Assembly (NCBI GenBank): GCA_040388375.1
Contig: JAZKBU010000003.1
Coordinates: forward strand, 496,001-560,000
Source: Bacteroidota bacterium
GTDB taxonomy: Bacteria > Bacteroidota > Bacteroidia > UKL13-3
Reading direction: 5' to 3'
Length of the DNA stretch: 64,000 nucleotides
The notes below the pieces were generated by a model. The model had not been told where the DNA came from and did no database searches. It saw only the letters and a program-made list of their open reading frames with translations. A program made the position numbers and the translations under genes. Below are positions 1 to 8,811 of this stretch, one piece after another. Positions within the stretch are counted from its first letter, which is position 1, and every line of letters starts with the position of its first letter.

Positions 1-2
1 AT

Positions 3-638
3 AAAATGCCCGACATACATATAGTTGACAGGTATTTTGAGCCAGCTTCACAGCTTGGTGTAGTAAACGATAACAAAGGCCTAGATTATTTTTTACCGTC
101 CAATTTTGAATGGGATTACCCCGTTGATGTGAAAGAAAATTATATAGCATGGGCCATCGGTGCACAGCATTTTACCAAACAGTTTCCAGTTAGTAAAATA
201 ATAAATATTTGCAATCAGATAAATAAACCCATTTACCTGCTAGGAGGAAAAGAAGATATAAGTAATGCCGAAAGTATAATTGCTGCAACTGGTAGTCATG
301 TAAAAAGTTTGTGCGGAAAGTTGAGTTTACATCAATCAGCTTATATGGTGAAAGAAAGCAATTTTTTAATTACCAATGATACCGGTTTAATGCATATTGG
401 TGCTGCTTACCAAAAACCAATTATTTCATTGTGGGGAAACACCACACCATTGCTGGGTATGTATCCTTATTATGGCAATAGCAATGTGAAACAAACCATC
501 ATTGAAAACAACAATTTAAACTGCCGTCCATGTAGTAAAATTGGTTATCATCAGTGTCCTAAAAAACATTTTAAATGTATGATAGATTTAGATGAAGCCA
601 CTATTATTAAAACAATAAATGGATATATTGCTAATTGA
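3..638 (+). CDS. Glycosyltransferase family 9 (heptosyltransferase-like), 5' end cut by window
   Basis: This is the C-terminal two thirds of a GT9 (ADP-heptose:LPS heptosyltransferase-like) protein. The frame is open to the left edge and family members are normally 330-350 residues, so the ATG at position 6 is probably an internal Met. Counting from that Met, the nucleotide-sugar binding segment NDTGLMHIGAA lies near residues 124-134, after a strand-turn segment LLGGKED near 78-84. A Cys cluster (NCRPCS, then HQC and FKCM, about 172-192) is near the C-terminus. GT9 enzymes add sugars to lipopolysaccharide core on the cytoplasmic face of the inner membrane. The exact acceptor and sugar cannot be told. 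It reads toward the MFS gene 27 bases downstream. Confidence 0.85.
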   Translation, partial: KMPDIHIVDRYFEPASQLGVVNDNKGLDYFLPSNFEWDYPVDVKENYIAWAIGAQHFTKQFPVSKIINICNQINKPIYLLGGKEDISNAESIIAATGSHVKSLCGKLSLHQSAYMVKESNFLITNDTGLMHIGAAYQKPIISLWGNTTPLLGMYPYYGNSNVKQTIIENNNLNCRPCSKIGYHQCPKKHFKCMIDLDEATIIKTINGYIAN

Positions 639-665
639 ATAAGCCTATAGAAACTTTGATATAAA

Positions 666-1922
666 ATGAATAAAAAACTTACTTTTTTAATTATAGTAGC
701 AGCCCTCGGTTACTTCGTAGATATTTATGATTTGATTGTTTTCAATGTAGTAAAACAAGAAAGTTTATTGGATTTTATTCCGGCCAATCAAATGGATAAA
801 ACAGATACTTTTTTATTCAATTGTCAAATGACAGGTATGTTGTTAGGAGGTTTAATTTGGGGCATTTTAGGCGATAAAAAAGGACGTATATCCGTTCTGT
901 TTGGTTCTATTATTTTGTATTCATTAGCCAATATAGCCAATGCTTTTGTAACAGATGTTCCCTCGTATGCTTTGATGCGTTTTTTAGCAGGTATAGGTTT
1001 AGCAGGTGAGTTAGGTGCGGGTATTACATTGGTAAGCGAGAACATGGAAAAATCGAAAAGAGGAATTGGCACCATGATTATTGTAACCGTTGGTGCTTTG
1101 GGTGCTATTGCAGCAGCAGCAGTGGCTAAAAACGGACATTATATAGTAGATTTTCTATCCAGTAATTTTTCAGTTACTTTAAAAAACTGGCAGGTAACTT
1201 ATTTGGTAGGTGGTGTATTAGGTTTAATGCTCCTATTGTTGCGTGCAGGTACTTACGAAAGTGGTATGTATAAAGAAGTAGCCAATAACCATCATATCAA
1301 AAAAGGTAATTTGTTAAGTTTATTAGCCAATAAAAATAACCTGCTTAAATATTTAGCATGTATTGCCATTGGTTTACCTATTTGGTTTAGCATAGGTGTA
1401 TTGGTTAATAAATCGCATTTGTTTGCCCGTACTTTAGGTATTGAAATTAAAGTAGCTGATAGTGTTATGTTTGCTTATATAGGCTTATCCGTTGGCGATT
1501 TATTCAGTGGCTTATTCAGCCAGTTATTAAAGAGCCGCAAAAAAGTTATCTATGCCTATTTAGGTTTTAGTTTTATACTCTATTTTATTTATTTGTTCAA
1601 TAATCAGGTATCAGTAACGTATTTTAAAACCATGTGTTTTTTATTGGGTGCTGCAACAGGTTATTGGGCTCTTTTTGTAACAGTAGCCTGCGAGCAGTTT
1701 GGCACCAATATACGTTCAACAGTAACCAATACAGTGCCCAATTTTGTTAGAGGTGCAGTTGTGCCTATTACATTAGGATTTGCAGCATTGCAAAATAGCT
1801 TTGGCTTTAACATTACTTATGCGGCCTTATTGGTAGGTGTTATTTGTTTGTTATTGGCATTGGTTTCAACCTTGTATGTAGAAGAAAGCTTTCATAAAGA
1901 TTTAGATTATTTAGAAAAATAA
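666..1922 (+). CDS. MFS transporter
   Basis: A 418-residue, strongly hydrophobic protein with the spacing of about 12 membrane helices. The loop between helices 2 and 3 carries the major facilitator signature GDKKGR (residues 69-74), and helix 4 has the Gly-rich stretch RFLAGIGLAGELGAG. It is probably a proton-coupled symporter for a small organic solute. The substrate cannot be inferred, though the architecture is closest to the metabolite:H+ symporter branch. It converges with the UbiA gene, leaving only 5 bases between stop codons and no terminator hairpin, so read-through or mutual antisense is possible. The ATG at 666 is well placed, 27 bases after the preceding stop. Confidence 0.87.
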   Translation: MNKKLTFLIIVAALGYFVDIYDLIVFNVVKQESLLDFIPANQMDKTDTFLFNCQMTGMLLGGLIWGILGDKKGRISVLFGSIILYSLANIANAFVTDVPSYALMRFLAGIGLAGELGAGITLVSENMEKSKRGIGTMIIVTVGALGAIAAAAVAKNGHYIVDFLSSNFSVTLKNWQVTYLVGGVLGLMLLLLRAGTYESGMYKEVANNHHIKKGNLLSLLANKNNLLKYLACIAIGLPIWFSIGVLVNKSHLFARTLGIEIKVADSVMFAYIGLSVGDLFSGLFSQLLKSRKKVIYAYLGFSFILYFIYLFNNQVSVTYFKTMCFLLGAATGYWALFVTVACEQFGTNIRSTVTNTVPNFVRGAVVPITLGFAALQNSFGFNITYAALLVGVICLLLALVSTLYVEESFHKDLDYLEK

Positions 1923-1927
1923 GCTGA

Positions 1928-2809
1928 CTAAATTTTCCAAAAAACCATACTGATAATGCCCAATACCATAATTAGTTTTGAAATAAAACTCAATTTGGTA
2001 AAGTCCTTTTTTACATCCGATTTCCACATTAAATAAAGGCTGTATATGGATGGCAACTCAATAAAGAAAGCAAAGTAAATAAAGAAGAGAACAAAGTTTA
2101 CCGGGCCCGTTTGGCTAAAATGGGGGAATAAAAATATAAACCCTAATGAGCTCAACATAAAAGTAATTTGTAGTGTAAGTAGTATGTTTTTCGTCTTGCG
2201 AACACCTAGTTGTATAGGCAGCGTTTTAGCATTAAATTTTGAGTCGCCTCTTATGTCTTCAGTATCCTTTATTATTTCTCTGATTAAATTGCTAAAAAAG
2301 GCAAATAAGCTATAGGCAATACAAGCTATTTTATTGGTATTTTCATCAAAGGGAATCAATATAAAAATGGTTGAAGCTGTCATGGTGGCTACCAATAAAT
2401 TACCCAATAGATAGCTTTTTTTAAAATACTGCGAGTACATCCATAATAACAGCGAACAGGTAAATACCAAACCAGCAACTCTGTAAGATATAATCCAGGC
2501 AAATACAAAGGCAAGTATATTGAATAAAGAGTGGAGTAAAATAGCCCAACGCCTGCTGATTGTTTTGCCTATTATAACATCGTTTGGTTTGTTAATCATA
2601 TCGAGTTTTACATCCATATAATCATTAATAATATAACCAGCCGCTGCCGATAAGAAAGTAGCGCTTACCAAAAGTAAAAACCGTTGAGAAAGTATATCGT
2701 CAGCGCCAATATTGGGCGATAAGAAATAGTAAGCAAATACCTGTGTTATTGATATAATAAGTATATTCTTATACCGAATAAGCTTAAAGAAATCAACCAG
2801 CCTTTTCAT
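1928..2809 (-). CDS. UbiA-family prenyltransferase
   Basis: A polytopic membrane protein of 293 residues with both Asp-rich motifs of the UbiA superfamily. The first, NDYMDVKLDMINKPND, is at residues 62-77 from the chosen start; the second, REIIKDTEDIRGD, is about 177-189. These bind the Mg-prenyl-diphosphate. The superfamily includes MenA, UbiA, heme O synthase and geranylgeranylglyceryl-phosphate synthases. In Bacteroidota such proteins are often labelled as the last of these, but a quinone or other lipid role cannot be excluded. A TTG at 2824 would add five residues and overlap the upstream gene. I prefer the ATG at 2809, 4 bases after the DUF502 stop. It is the last gene of the leftward DUF502-ubiA pair. 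Confidence 0.85.
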   Translation of the reverse strand: MKRLVDFFKLIRYKNILIISITQVFAYYFLSPNIGADDILSQRFLLLVSATFLSAAAGYIINDYMDVKLDMINKPNDVIIGKTISRRWAILLHSLFNILAFVFAWIISYRVAGLVFTCSLLLWMYSQYFKKSYLLGNLLVATMTASTIFILIPFDENTNKIACIAYSLFAFFSNLIREIIKDTEDIRGDSKFNAKTLPIQLGVRKTKNILLTLQITFMLSSLGFIFLFPHFSQTGPVNFVLFFIYFAFFIELPSIYSLYLMWKSDVKKDFTKLSFISKLIMVLGIISMVFWKI

Positions 2810-2813
2810 TAGT

Positions 2814-3395
2814 TTATTGTTCAATTTCAGTTACACCACCACTCACTATAAATTTCATAAAATCAGTTGGATTGCCCTCGTACAACTTAATTTTTGATTT
2901 TTCTACAAAAAATAAATTACCACTAAAAGCATAGGAGTGGGGAAAGTAAACACCAATTAAAGTTGGTTCATTTATCTCCGTTAAATCGTCTTGGGTAATA
3001 AATCCGGGTTTGTAAATTCCAGGCGATAATTCAACAACAACAGGTTTTGAGAATTTTTTCTTTTCACCAACAAAAGCTTCCATTAAATCCTTTACCGAAG
3101 TATAAATTACCTTAATAAATGGTAAGCTCGATAAAAAATCATCGATTAAGCTAAACAATGGTTTTGAAATAATACTTGAGCCAACCCAACCTAAAAAAGT
3201 AACACCAACTATAACAATAACAAACCCTAAACCGGGTATTTCAAAAGGTATAATGGTATCAACAGAAATAACAATATTTGATACTACATAATAAGTTAAT
3301 ACCAGTGGTAAACACACCAACAATCCTTTTAAAAAGTAGTTAATTAGTTTTTTTACCCGGGATTTAAAACTTCGTTTTATGTTTACAGTTGTCAT
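2814..3395 (-). CDS. DUF502 family membrane protein
   Basis: A 193-residue protein with a basic N-terminus and two membrane helices (about 22-44 and 56-78), the second in the family pattern IPGLGFVIVIVGVTFLGW. A segment LPFIKVIYTSVKDLMEAF follows (91-108), then a soluble C-terminal domain containing GVYFPHSYAF. This matches DUF502, a widely conserved family of unknown biochemical role. The gene sits 4 bases upstream of the UbiA gene and is probably co-transcribed with it. It lies downstream of parB but is separated from it by a strong hairpin terminator, so it should have its own promoter in the 100 bases before its ATG. None fits the consensus clearly. Confidence 0.82.
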   Translation of the reverse strand: MTTVNIKRSFKSRVKKLINYFLKGLLVCLPLVLTYYVVSNIVISVDTIIPFEIPGLGFVIVIVGVTFLGWVGSSIISKPLFSLIDDFLSSLPFIKVIYTSVKDLMEAFVGEKKKFSKPVVVELSPGIYKPGFITQDDLTEINEPTLIGVYFPHSYAFSGNLFFVEKSKIKLYEGNPTDFMKFIVSGGVTEIEQ

Positions 3396-3498
3396 AATAA
3401 TTTAGCGAAGTGCAAGATTAGAGGATTTGTCAATTACAAATCAATTTAATTTTCAATATTTAGTTGACAATACTTGCTGTATAGAAACAGCTATAAAT

Positions 3499-3536
3499 AA
3501 AAAACTCGCCTGAATTTTATTCAGGCGAGTTTTTTA
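3499..3536 (-). terminator. Rho-independent terminator of parAB
   Basis: A perfect 13-base stem (AAACTCGCCTGAA with TTCAGGCGAGTTT) is flanked by A and T runs and lies 13 bases past the parB stop. It can act in both directions but is placed for leftward transcription. Confidence 0.85.
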
Positions 3537-3549
3537 AATGACGTTTTAT

Positions 3550-4458
3550 TTAAGAAAGCATTTCAAATATTTTGCTCAATTCTGCTTCCGACTTAAAAGG
3601 AATGGTAATATTACCTTTACCTTTTTCATCGTTTACTATTTTTATTTTGTTACCAAATTTAGTACTTAGCTGTTTTTGGTAATTAGCTACAACGCCACTT
3701 AAAGCATTGGCTTTTTTAACTTTTGCAGTAGGTTTTTCTTCAATGTCTTTTCCATCTTGTTTCAACCTTTCAGCGGCTTCCCTTACCAGTGCTTCAACCT
3801 GACGTACAGAAAGATCTTTTAAAATCATTTCATTGAATAAGTATTGTTGTTCATCAGCATTGTCAATATTAATAATGGCACGTGCATGACCCATCGATAT
3901 TTTTTCGTCACGTAAAGCCGCCTGTATATTATCAGGTAGTTTAAGTAAACGCATGTAGTTATTTACCGTACTACGGTTTTTACCTACTCTGTCACCTAAT
4001 TCTTCCTGGTTTAATTTGCACTCATCCATTAAACGTTTGTAACTTAAAGCTACTTCCATAGCATTTAAATTTTCACGTTGAATATTTTCAATTAATGCCA
4101 TTTCCAGCATTCCCTGATCATCTGCCACTCTTATGTAAGCAGGAATTTTTTCTAAACCGGCTATTCTCGAAGCACGTGTTCTCCTTTCACCACTTATTAG
4201 CTGGTACCTGTCAAAACCAATTTTACGAACAGTAATAGGTTGTATTACGCCATGTATTTTTATACTTTCAGCAAGTTCGTTTAATTCTTCCTCTTTAAAA
4301 TCTGTTCTTGGTTGAAAAGGGTTTGCTTCTACCTGGGCTATAGGAACTTCACTTATTGAATTAACGGGTTTTGATTCCGTACTGGTTATGTCGGTTGCTG
4401 CATTTTCTAATAAAGCACTTAATCCTCTGCCTAATGCATTTCTTCGTTGATTACTCAT
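3550..4458 (-). CDS. parB: Chromosome partitioning protein ParB
   Basis: A 302-residue ParB/Spo0J protein. It has the N-terminal start RRNALGRGLSALL, box I NPFQPR (46-51), box II SGERRTRAS (about 89-98, the CTP/DNA-clamp motif), ENIQRENLNA (124-133), a central helix-turn-helix for parS recognition (about 150-200), a Lys/Glu linker (about 225-250) and a short C-terminal dimerisation domain. ParB loads on parS, spreads as a CTP-dependent clamp and is moved by ParA. The gene follows parA by 23 bases, and a terminator closes the unit. In many Bacteroidota parAB lies next to dapB and lepB, but here those genes are 22 kb away. A degenerate parS-like sequence lies about 1.7 kb upstream, beyond parA and the next gene. 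Confidence 0.95.
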   Translation of the reverse strand: MSNQRRNALGRGLSALLENAATDITSTESKPVNSISEVPIAQVEANPFQPRTDFKEEELNELAESIKIHGVIQPITVRKIGFDRYQLISGERRTRASRIAGLEKIPAYIRVADDQGMLEMALIENIQRENLNAMEVALSYKRLMDECKLNQEELGDRVGKNRSTVNNYMRLLKLPDNIQAALRDEKISMGHARAIINIDNADEQQYLFNEMILKDLSVRQVEALVREAAERLKQDGKDIEEKPTAKVKKANALSGVVANYQKQLSTKFGNKIKIVNDEKGKGNITIPFKSEAELSKIFEMLS

Positions 4459-4481
4459 ACTCTTTTTCTCTTATTTCTTTT

Positions 4482-5294
4482 TTAATTTAACGATTGTCCA
4501 TCAAAACCTAAAGCATTATTGCCGTCAATCATTCCATTTTTTGCCAATAACTCTTTTGCTAAGTTCATATAATTTACAGCTCCTCTGCTTTCCGCATCGT
4601 GTAAAATAACAGGTTTGCCAAAGCTAGGTGCTTCACTTAGTTTAGTATTACGTTGAATAATGGTATCAAACACCAATTGTTGAAAATGCATTTTTACCTC
4701 TTCAACAACTTGATTGCTTAAGCGTAAACGCATATCGTACATGGTCAATAAAATACCTTCAATTTGTAAGTTAGTATTAAGGCTTTGCTGAACTATTTTG
4801 ATAGTGTTTAATAATTTACCCAATCCTTCTAATGCAAAATATTCACATTGAACAGGCACAATTACACTATCACTGGCTACTAAAGCATTGGTAGTTATTA
4901 AACCTAAACTTGGAGAGCAGTCAATAATGATAAAATCATAATCTTTTCTAATGCTATCCAAGGCAAATTTCAATAATCTTTCTCTGTTGGGTAAGTTAAC
5001 CAATTCTATTTCAGCACCCACTAAATCAATATTAGAAGGCAATAAATCCATAAACTGAAGCTCAGTTTTTACAATTGCTTTGCTGCATTCAGTTTCATTT
5101 ACCATTACTTCATATAAACCGGTTTTTACTTCGCGCGGGTCAAAACCAGTACCCGAGGCTGAGTTTGCCTGAGGGTCAGCATCAACCAGTAATGTTTTGT
5201 ACTCTAAAGCAGCTAAGCTTGCCGATAAATTGATAGCAGTAGTTGTTTTACCAACGCCTCCTTTTTGATTTGCTATAGATATTATTTTTGCCAT
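4482..5294 (-). CDS. parA: Chromosome partitioning ATPase ParA
   Basis: A 270-residue ParA/Soj P-loop ATPase. It shows the deviant Walker [10 protein letters not shown] (residues 11-19, both Lys present), Walker A' LVDADPQ (about 36-42) and Walker [12 protein letters not shown] (about 115-125). ATP-bound dimers bind DNA non-specifically and are released by ParB. The length is typical of chromosomal Soj proteins, without the extra N-terminal domain of plasmid ParA. An upstream in-frame TTG at 5309 would add five residues, but the ATG at 5294 gives the family-typical start MAKIIS and is preferred. The gene follows the metallo-hydrolase by 18 bases and precedes parB, so the three may share a transcript. 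Confidence 0.95.
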   Translation of the reverse strand: MAKIISIANQKGGVGKTTTAINLSASLAALEYKTLLVDADPQANSASGTGFDPREVKTGLYEVMVNETECSKAIVKTELQFMDLLPSNIDLVGAEIELVNLPNRERLLKFALDSIRKDYDFIIIDCSPSLGLITTNALVASDSVIVPVQCEYFALEGLGKLLNTIKIVQQSLNTNLQIEGILLTMYDMRLRLSNQVVEEVKMHFQQLVFDTIIQRNTKLSEAPSFGKPVILHDAESRGAVNYMNLAKELLAKNGMIDGNNALGFDGQSLN

Positions 5295-5312
5295 GTTTTT
5301 TATGTCCAATAT

Positions 5313-5999
5313 TTATATAGTAATGCTTTCACCGATGTTCATCAGCATTAAGTTTTTTTGTTTCTGTTTAAAATAATCAATTGCTTTCTGGTGGTTAACT
5401 TTAATGAAACCGAATGTGTCGTAGTGCATACCGATAATATTATCACATTGAATAAAATCAGCAGCAATAGCTGCATCTTCATAATTCATCGTAAAATTAT
5501 CACCAATACATAAAAGAGCAATATCAGGTTTCCAATAATCACCAATCAGCTTCATATCAAAAGTAAGTGCAGTGTCGCCACTGTAGTATATTCTTTTGTT
5601 TTCTGCTTCAATAATCCATCCTGCCGAAATTCCACCATAGGTGCCATCGGGTAAACTACTGCTGTGTGCAGCATAAACCATTTTTATGGAACCCCATTCA
5701 AACTTTTTGGTTCCTCCAATATTCAGGGGATGGGTATTGATATAGTTTTGTTTAAGCAACCAAGTAGTTATTTCCCAGCTACTCAAAATAAGCGCATCGT
5801 TGTTTTTTGCAATTTCTATTAAATCATATAAATGGTCTTCGTGTCCATGAGATTGTAAAATGTAGTCACATTTTATAGTCTCAATATTTATATGTTTAGC
5901 TAGCTCATTGTTACTTATAAAGGGGTCAAATAAAATTATTTTATTTTCTAGTTCTAAAGTAAAGCAAGAATGGCCTAAATAGGTTAACAGCATTTGCAT
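5313..5999 (-). CDS. Metal-dependent hydrolase, UPF0173 / metallo-beta-lactamase fold
   Basis: A 228-residue protein with the metallo-beta-lactamase motif HGHEDH (residues 51-56: His51, His53, Asp55, His56), preceded by LLTYLGHSCF and LFDPF typical of UPF0173. Further metal ligands are probably the His in AAHSSSLPDG, the Asp in YYSGDTA and the His in GMHYDTFG. The substrate is unknown. UPF0173 proteins are cytosolic and are sometimes linked to lactonase or phosphodiesterase-like folds. A TTG at 6002 would add one residue, and an ATG at 5993 is a shorter alternative. It is the first gene of the leftward group ahead of parAB and abuts the intergenic region with the parS-like half site. Confidence 0.87.
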   Translation of the reverse strand: MQMLLTYLGHSCFTLELENKIILFDPFISNNELAKHINIETIKCDYILQSHGHEDHLYDLIEIAKNNDALILSSWEITTWLLKQNYINTHPLNIGGTKKFEWGSIKMVYAAHSSSLPDGTYGGISAGWIIEAENKRIYYSGDTALTFDMKLIGDYWKPDIALLCIGDNFTMNYEDAAIAADFIQCDNIIGMHYDTFGFIKVNHQKAIDYFKQKQKNLMLMNIGESITI

Positions 6000-6124
6000 C
6001 AAATAAACTCAATGTGTAAAGCAATTAATTAACGCCTTGTCAACATAGGTGTTGATAACTGGCAAGTAGTTTTGCAGTTAGCTAGTAAATAGGAAAATAA
6101 TTGTGGAACAATTTAATTTTTGAT

Positions 6125-6140
6125 TGTTTCACGTTTTATA
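6125..6140 (+). promoter_or_regulatory. parS-like half site
   Basis: The first ten bases, TGTTTCACGT, match the widespread parS palindrome TGTTTCACGTGAAACA exactly. The last six bases match at only two positions (12 of 16 overall). An imperfect partner, GTGGAACAAT (6103-6112), forms an inverted repeat with ATTGTTTCAC (6123-6132), 9 of 10 paired. The position close to parAB supports a centromere role, but ParB normally needs a near-perfect 16-mer, so this may be a decayed or chance site. Confidence 0.35.
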
Positions 6141-6149
6141 ATACCAAAG

Positions 6150-6187
6150 AAAAAGCCCCTTGATTAGCTATAAACAAGGGGCTTTTA
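6150..6187 (-). terminator. Hairpin terminator downstream of ppa
   Basis: The stem AAAAGCCCCTTG pairs with CAAGGGGCTTTT around a 12-base loop. On the minus strand it ends in a T run and lies 200 bases after ppa. No rightward gene ends here, so it serves the leftward GT2-ppa transcript. Confidence 0.7.
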
Positions 6188-6331
6188 TATGAATTTAGAA
6201 AAAAGTATTATTGATAAATACTTAGCAAGGACTGTGCCATAATATTCTAAATCGACTTTTGAATTTATAATATGCTGTTTTACAGGTATTTTCTGTTTTG
6301 TTGTTTGTTGGTCTGCTCTAGCGTGTATCGG

Positions 6332-6365
6332 AAAGTGTACTAAATTTTAAAAATAAATACACTTT
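6332..6365 (-). other. Weak inverted repeat just past the ppa stop
   Basis: AAAGTGTA and TACACTTT form a perfect 8-base stem with an 18-base loop, about 20 bases beyond the ppa stop codon. It has no T run, so it is more likely an mRNA 3'-end stabiliser or chance than a full terminator. Confidence 0.35.
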
Positions 6366-6386
6366 TCTTGTTCAGTTTGAAGTTTT

Positions 6387-6932
6387 CTAAACTTGGTTAC
6401 CGAAAGTCTTTTTATATAAAACAATACTTTCATCTATAATTTTTAAGGCCTCTTCTCTGCCAAGAAATTCTTCCACTTTAACTTCTTTATGCTCTAATTT
6501 TTTATAATCTTCAAAAAACCTGCGCATTTCAATAATAGTGTGTGGAGGTAATTCACTAATATCATTTAAATAGTTGACAGACATATCATTTTGCGCTACC
6601 GCAATTATTTTATCGTCAGCTTCGCCTTGGTCAACCATACGCATTACGCCAATAACTTTTGCATCAATTAAACACAGTTGAGGCAATTCAATAGATGTAA
6701 AGACTAAAATATCAAGCGGATCTTTATCATCGCAATAGGTTTGAGGAATAAAGCCGTAATTGGCCGGATAATGAACAGCTGAGAATAAAACCCTGTCCAG
6801 CTTTAACATACCACTTTCCTTATCTAATTCAAATTTGCCTTTACTGCCTTTAGGTATCTCTATAATAGCAGTTACGTGATTGGGGGCATCAGTTCCAAAA
6901 CTTACATCATGCCATGGATTAAAATTCGACAT
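6387..6932 (-). CDS. ppa: Inorganic pyrophosphatase
   Basis: A 181-residue family I (soluble) inorganic pyrophosphatase, which hydrolyses PPi to two phosphates in the cytosol and pulls biosynthetic reactions forward. The family signature DKDPLD lies at residues 69-74, preceded by the conserved [11 protein letters not shown] segment (53-63), with further metal-binding acids in [11 protein letters not shown] (about 99-109). The length matches bacterial hexameric enzymes. It begins 6 bases after the stop of the GT2 gene upstream, so the two are almost certainly one transcript, which ends at the hairpins near 6150-6365. Confidence 0.96.
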   Translation of the reverse strand: MSNFNPWHDVSFGTDAPNHVTAIIEIPKGSKGKFELDKESGMLKLDRVLFSAVHYPANYGFIPQTYCDDKDPLDILVFTSIELPQLCLIDAKVIGVMRMVDQGEADDKIIAVAQNDMSVNYLNDISELPPHTIIEMRRFFEDYKKLEHKEVKVEEFLGREEALKIIDESIVLYKKTFGNQV

Positions 6933-6938
6933 ATTGAG

Positions 6939-7697
6939 TTAATTAGAAATAGTATTTAGTTTAAACAGGTCCAGATTTATGATTCCCCATTTTTGAAAAC
7001 GGTATTGGAGCGAAGTGGCTAAAACACCTAAACCGTATTTAACACTTCTGCTAAAATTAATAGAAGATGCTTCGTCAAAATATTTAGTAGGGCAGGTAAC
7101 CTCACCAATTTCAAATCCTGCATAAAAGATTTGCGCGCACATTTGGTTGTCAAAAACAAAATCATCGCTACAAGTATTGTAATTTACTTTTTTCAATATT
7201 TCAGCATTAAAAGCCCTGTATCCGGTGTGGTACTCCGATAGTTTTTGGCCCATTAAAATATTTTGAAACAATGTAAGACATCTGTTAAAGAAATATTTGT
7301 ACAAAGGCATTCCCCCTTTTAAGGCACCTTTGCCTAAAATACGCGATGCAAATACCGCAGGGTAAACATCGTAAGCTATTATTGAAGCTATGCTGTGAAT
7401 AAGTGTGGGTGTATACTGATAATCCGGATGCAACATAATTACAATATCAGCACCAATTTCTTGCGCTTTGTTATAACACGTTTTTTGATTGCCTCCGTAT
7501 CCTTTGTTTTTCTCGTGGCGAATAACGTGTTGAATACCTATTTGTTTAGCCAATTGACTGGTTAAATCCTTACTGGTATCATCTACTAATATAACTTCGT
7601 CCACTATATCAAACGGAATTTCGTTGTATGTTTTTTCAAGTGTTAATTCAGCATTATAAGCCGGCATAACAACCACTATTTTTTTATTATTTAGCAT
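6939..7697 (-). CDS. Glycosyltransferase family 2, dolichol/polyprenyl-phosphate-mannose-synthase-like
   Basis: A 252-residue GT-A fold enzyme beginning with VVVMPAYNAELTLEKTYNEI (residues 8-27). It has the nucleotide-binding acids VDD (38-40), the loop EKNKGYGGNQKT (62-73) and a DxD-like segment HPDYQ (90-94). The order is typical of DPM1-like GT2 proteins, which transfer a sugar from a nucleotide donor to a polyprenyl phosphate at the inner membrane. No C-terminal membrane helices are present, which fits the soluble DPM1 type. Donor and acceptor are not known. It is co-transcribed with ppa and divergent from the coiled-coil protein gene. Confidence 0.87.
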   Translation of the reverse strand: MLNNKKIVVVMPAYNAELTLEKTYNEIPFDIVDEVILVDDTSKDLTSQLAKQIGIQHVIRHEKNKGYGGNQKTCYNKAQEIGADIVIMLHPDYQYTPTLIHSIASIIAYDVYPAVFASRILGKGALKGGMPLYKYFFNRCLTLFQNILMGQKLSEYHTGYRAFNAEILKKVNYNTCSDDFVFDNQMCAQIFYAGFEIGEVTCPTKYFDEASSINFSRSVKYGLGVLATSLQYRFQKWGIINLDLFKLNTISN

Positions 7698-7831
7698 AAA
7701 TAAGTTACAATAATAGCATTGTTAAGTAATTTTATCAAAATAATGGTTTTTAAATTTAAAGGTTAATTGACATAACTATGTACTTTGTATAGGAAAAATG
7801 TTATACATTGCATAAAAAAATACCTATTATT

Positions 7832-8734
7832 ATGAATAAGCAAGAAGAAGAAAAAAACAACAATCGGACAGCATTGATTTTGCTGTTATTATTGTTATTA
7901 GGTTCAATTGGTTTTAATGTATACCAATATAAAAACCATACCACTACTATTATTAGTCATGGAACCGAAGTTGATAGCCTTATTAATATTCGTGTTGAAG
8001 TGGAACGCGAATTAGTTTCAACCTCTATGGAATTAGATAAGTACAGAGGAATAGCTGGTAATTTAGATAGTTTACTTTCTGATGCGAATGGCAAAATATA
8101 TGATCAAGAAAGAAAAATAAGATCAATATTGAAAAATGAAAAAGATGCTAATCAATTAAGTAAAAAATTAAAAGTTGAATTGGCTAAATTACAAGCATTA
8201 CGCGATGAGTATTTAGAAAAAATAGATGTTTTAATGACTGAAAATGGTCAGTTAAAAGCACAAAACCAGGAATTGACTAATGCTGTTAGCGGCTTAAGCC
8301 AAGAAAAAAGCAAGTTAGAAAAAACAGTTGAAACAGCCAGTGTTTTAAAGGTTGAGTATATTAAAGTAGCCTCGTTTAAGAAGAAAAGTAGCGGTAAATT
8401 AGTGGAAAGCACATTGGCTAAAAGAACCAATAAAATAGAAACTTGTTTGACTATTATGGATAACAAAGTAGCTCCTAAAGGCGAGAGAACTGTTTATTTA
8501 AGAATATTGGCACCTAACGGAAAACCTTTATCAGGTGTAAACAAAGGTAATGTGGTTGTAAACGGAGAAACGTTAGAGTGTACATCAAATATTAAAATTG
8601 ATTACCAAAGCGAAAAACAAAGTATTTGCTTAGCCTACGAAGGGGAAGAGCGAAATTTAGAAAGCGGTACCTATACCGTTGAGTTGTATATAGACAATAA
8701 TATGGTTCATTCAAGCAATTATGTTTTGAAATAA
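7832..8734 (+). CDS. Membrane-anchored coiled-coil protein of unknown function
   Basis: I do not recognise this 300-residue protein. It has a short charged N-terminus (NKQEEEKNNNR), one membrane helix of about 20 residues rich in Leu (about 11-30) and a long heptad-bearing, Lys/Glu/Leu-rich coiled coil (about 50-175). A C-terminal beta-rich domain (about 185-300) contains YLRILAPNGKPLSG and ends LESGTYTVELYIDN. The topology suggests an inner-membrane anchor with a periplasmic rod and sandwich domain. A TTG at 7808 would add eight residues; the ATG at 7832 directly precedes the charged N-terminus and is preferred. It stands alone between a divergent GT2 gene and a terminator. Confidence 0.75.
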   Translation: MNKQEEEKNNNRTALILLLLLLLGSIGFNVYQYKNHTTTIISHGTEVDSLINIRVEVERELVSTSMELDKYRGIAGNLDSLLSDANGKIYDQERKIRSILKNEKDANQLSKKLKVELAKLQALRDEYLEKIDVLMTENGQLKAQNQELTNAVSGLSQEKSKLEKTVETASVLKVEYIKVASFKKKSSGKLVESTLAKRTNKIETCLTIMDNKVAPKGERTVYLRILAPNGKPLSGVNKGNVVVNGETLECTSNIKIDYQSEKQSICLAYEGEERNLESGTYTVELYIDNNMVHSSNYVLK

Positions 8735-8737
8735 AAT

Positions 8738-8770
8738 AAAAAAGGAGGAATTTTAAATTCCTCCTTTTTT
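8738..8770. terminator. Bidirectional terminator between convergent genes
   Basis: A perfect 16-base stem (6 A, GGAGGAATTT and its complement) with an A run on the left and a T run on the right. It lies 4 bases after the coiled-coil gene stop and 42 bases from the stop of the convergent FkbM gene, so it can serve both. Confidence 0.85.
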
Positions 8771-8811
8771 ATTTTCTGTTAGTATTAAACTCTTTTATAA
8801 TAATATAAATC

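Larger units (their letters stand above)
6000..6386. other. 387-base intergenic region between ppa and the parAB group
   Basis: No supported gene is present. From left to right it holds an inverted repeat TCAACA-TAGG-TGTTGA (6040-6055), whose right half runs into TGTTGATAA (6050-6058), one mismatch from the DnaA box complement TGTGGATAA. Then come TGTGGAACA (6102-6110), a parS-like half site (6125-6140), a terminator hairpin (6150-6187) and a second weak hairpin next to the ppa stop. The promoter for the leftward metallo-hydrolase-parAB group must lie here, but no clear Bacteroidota consensus was seen on the minus strand. Confidence 0.6.
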
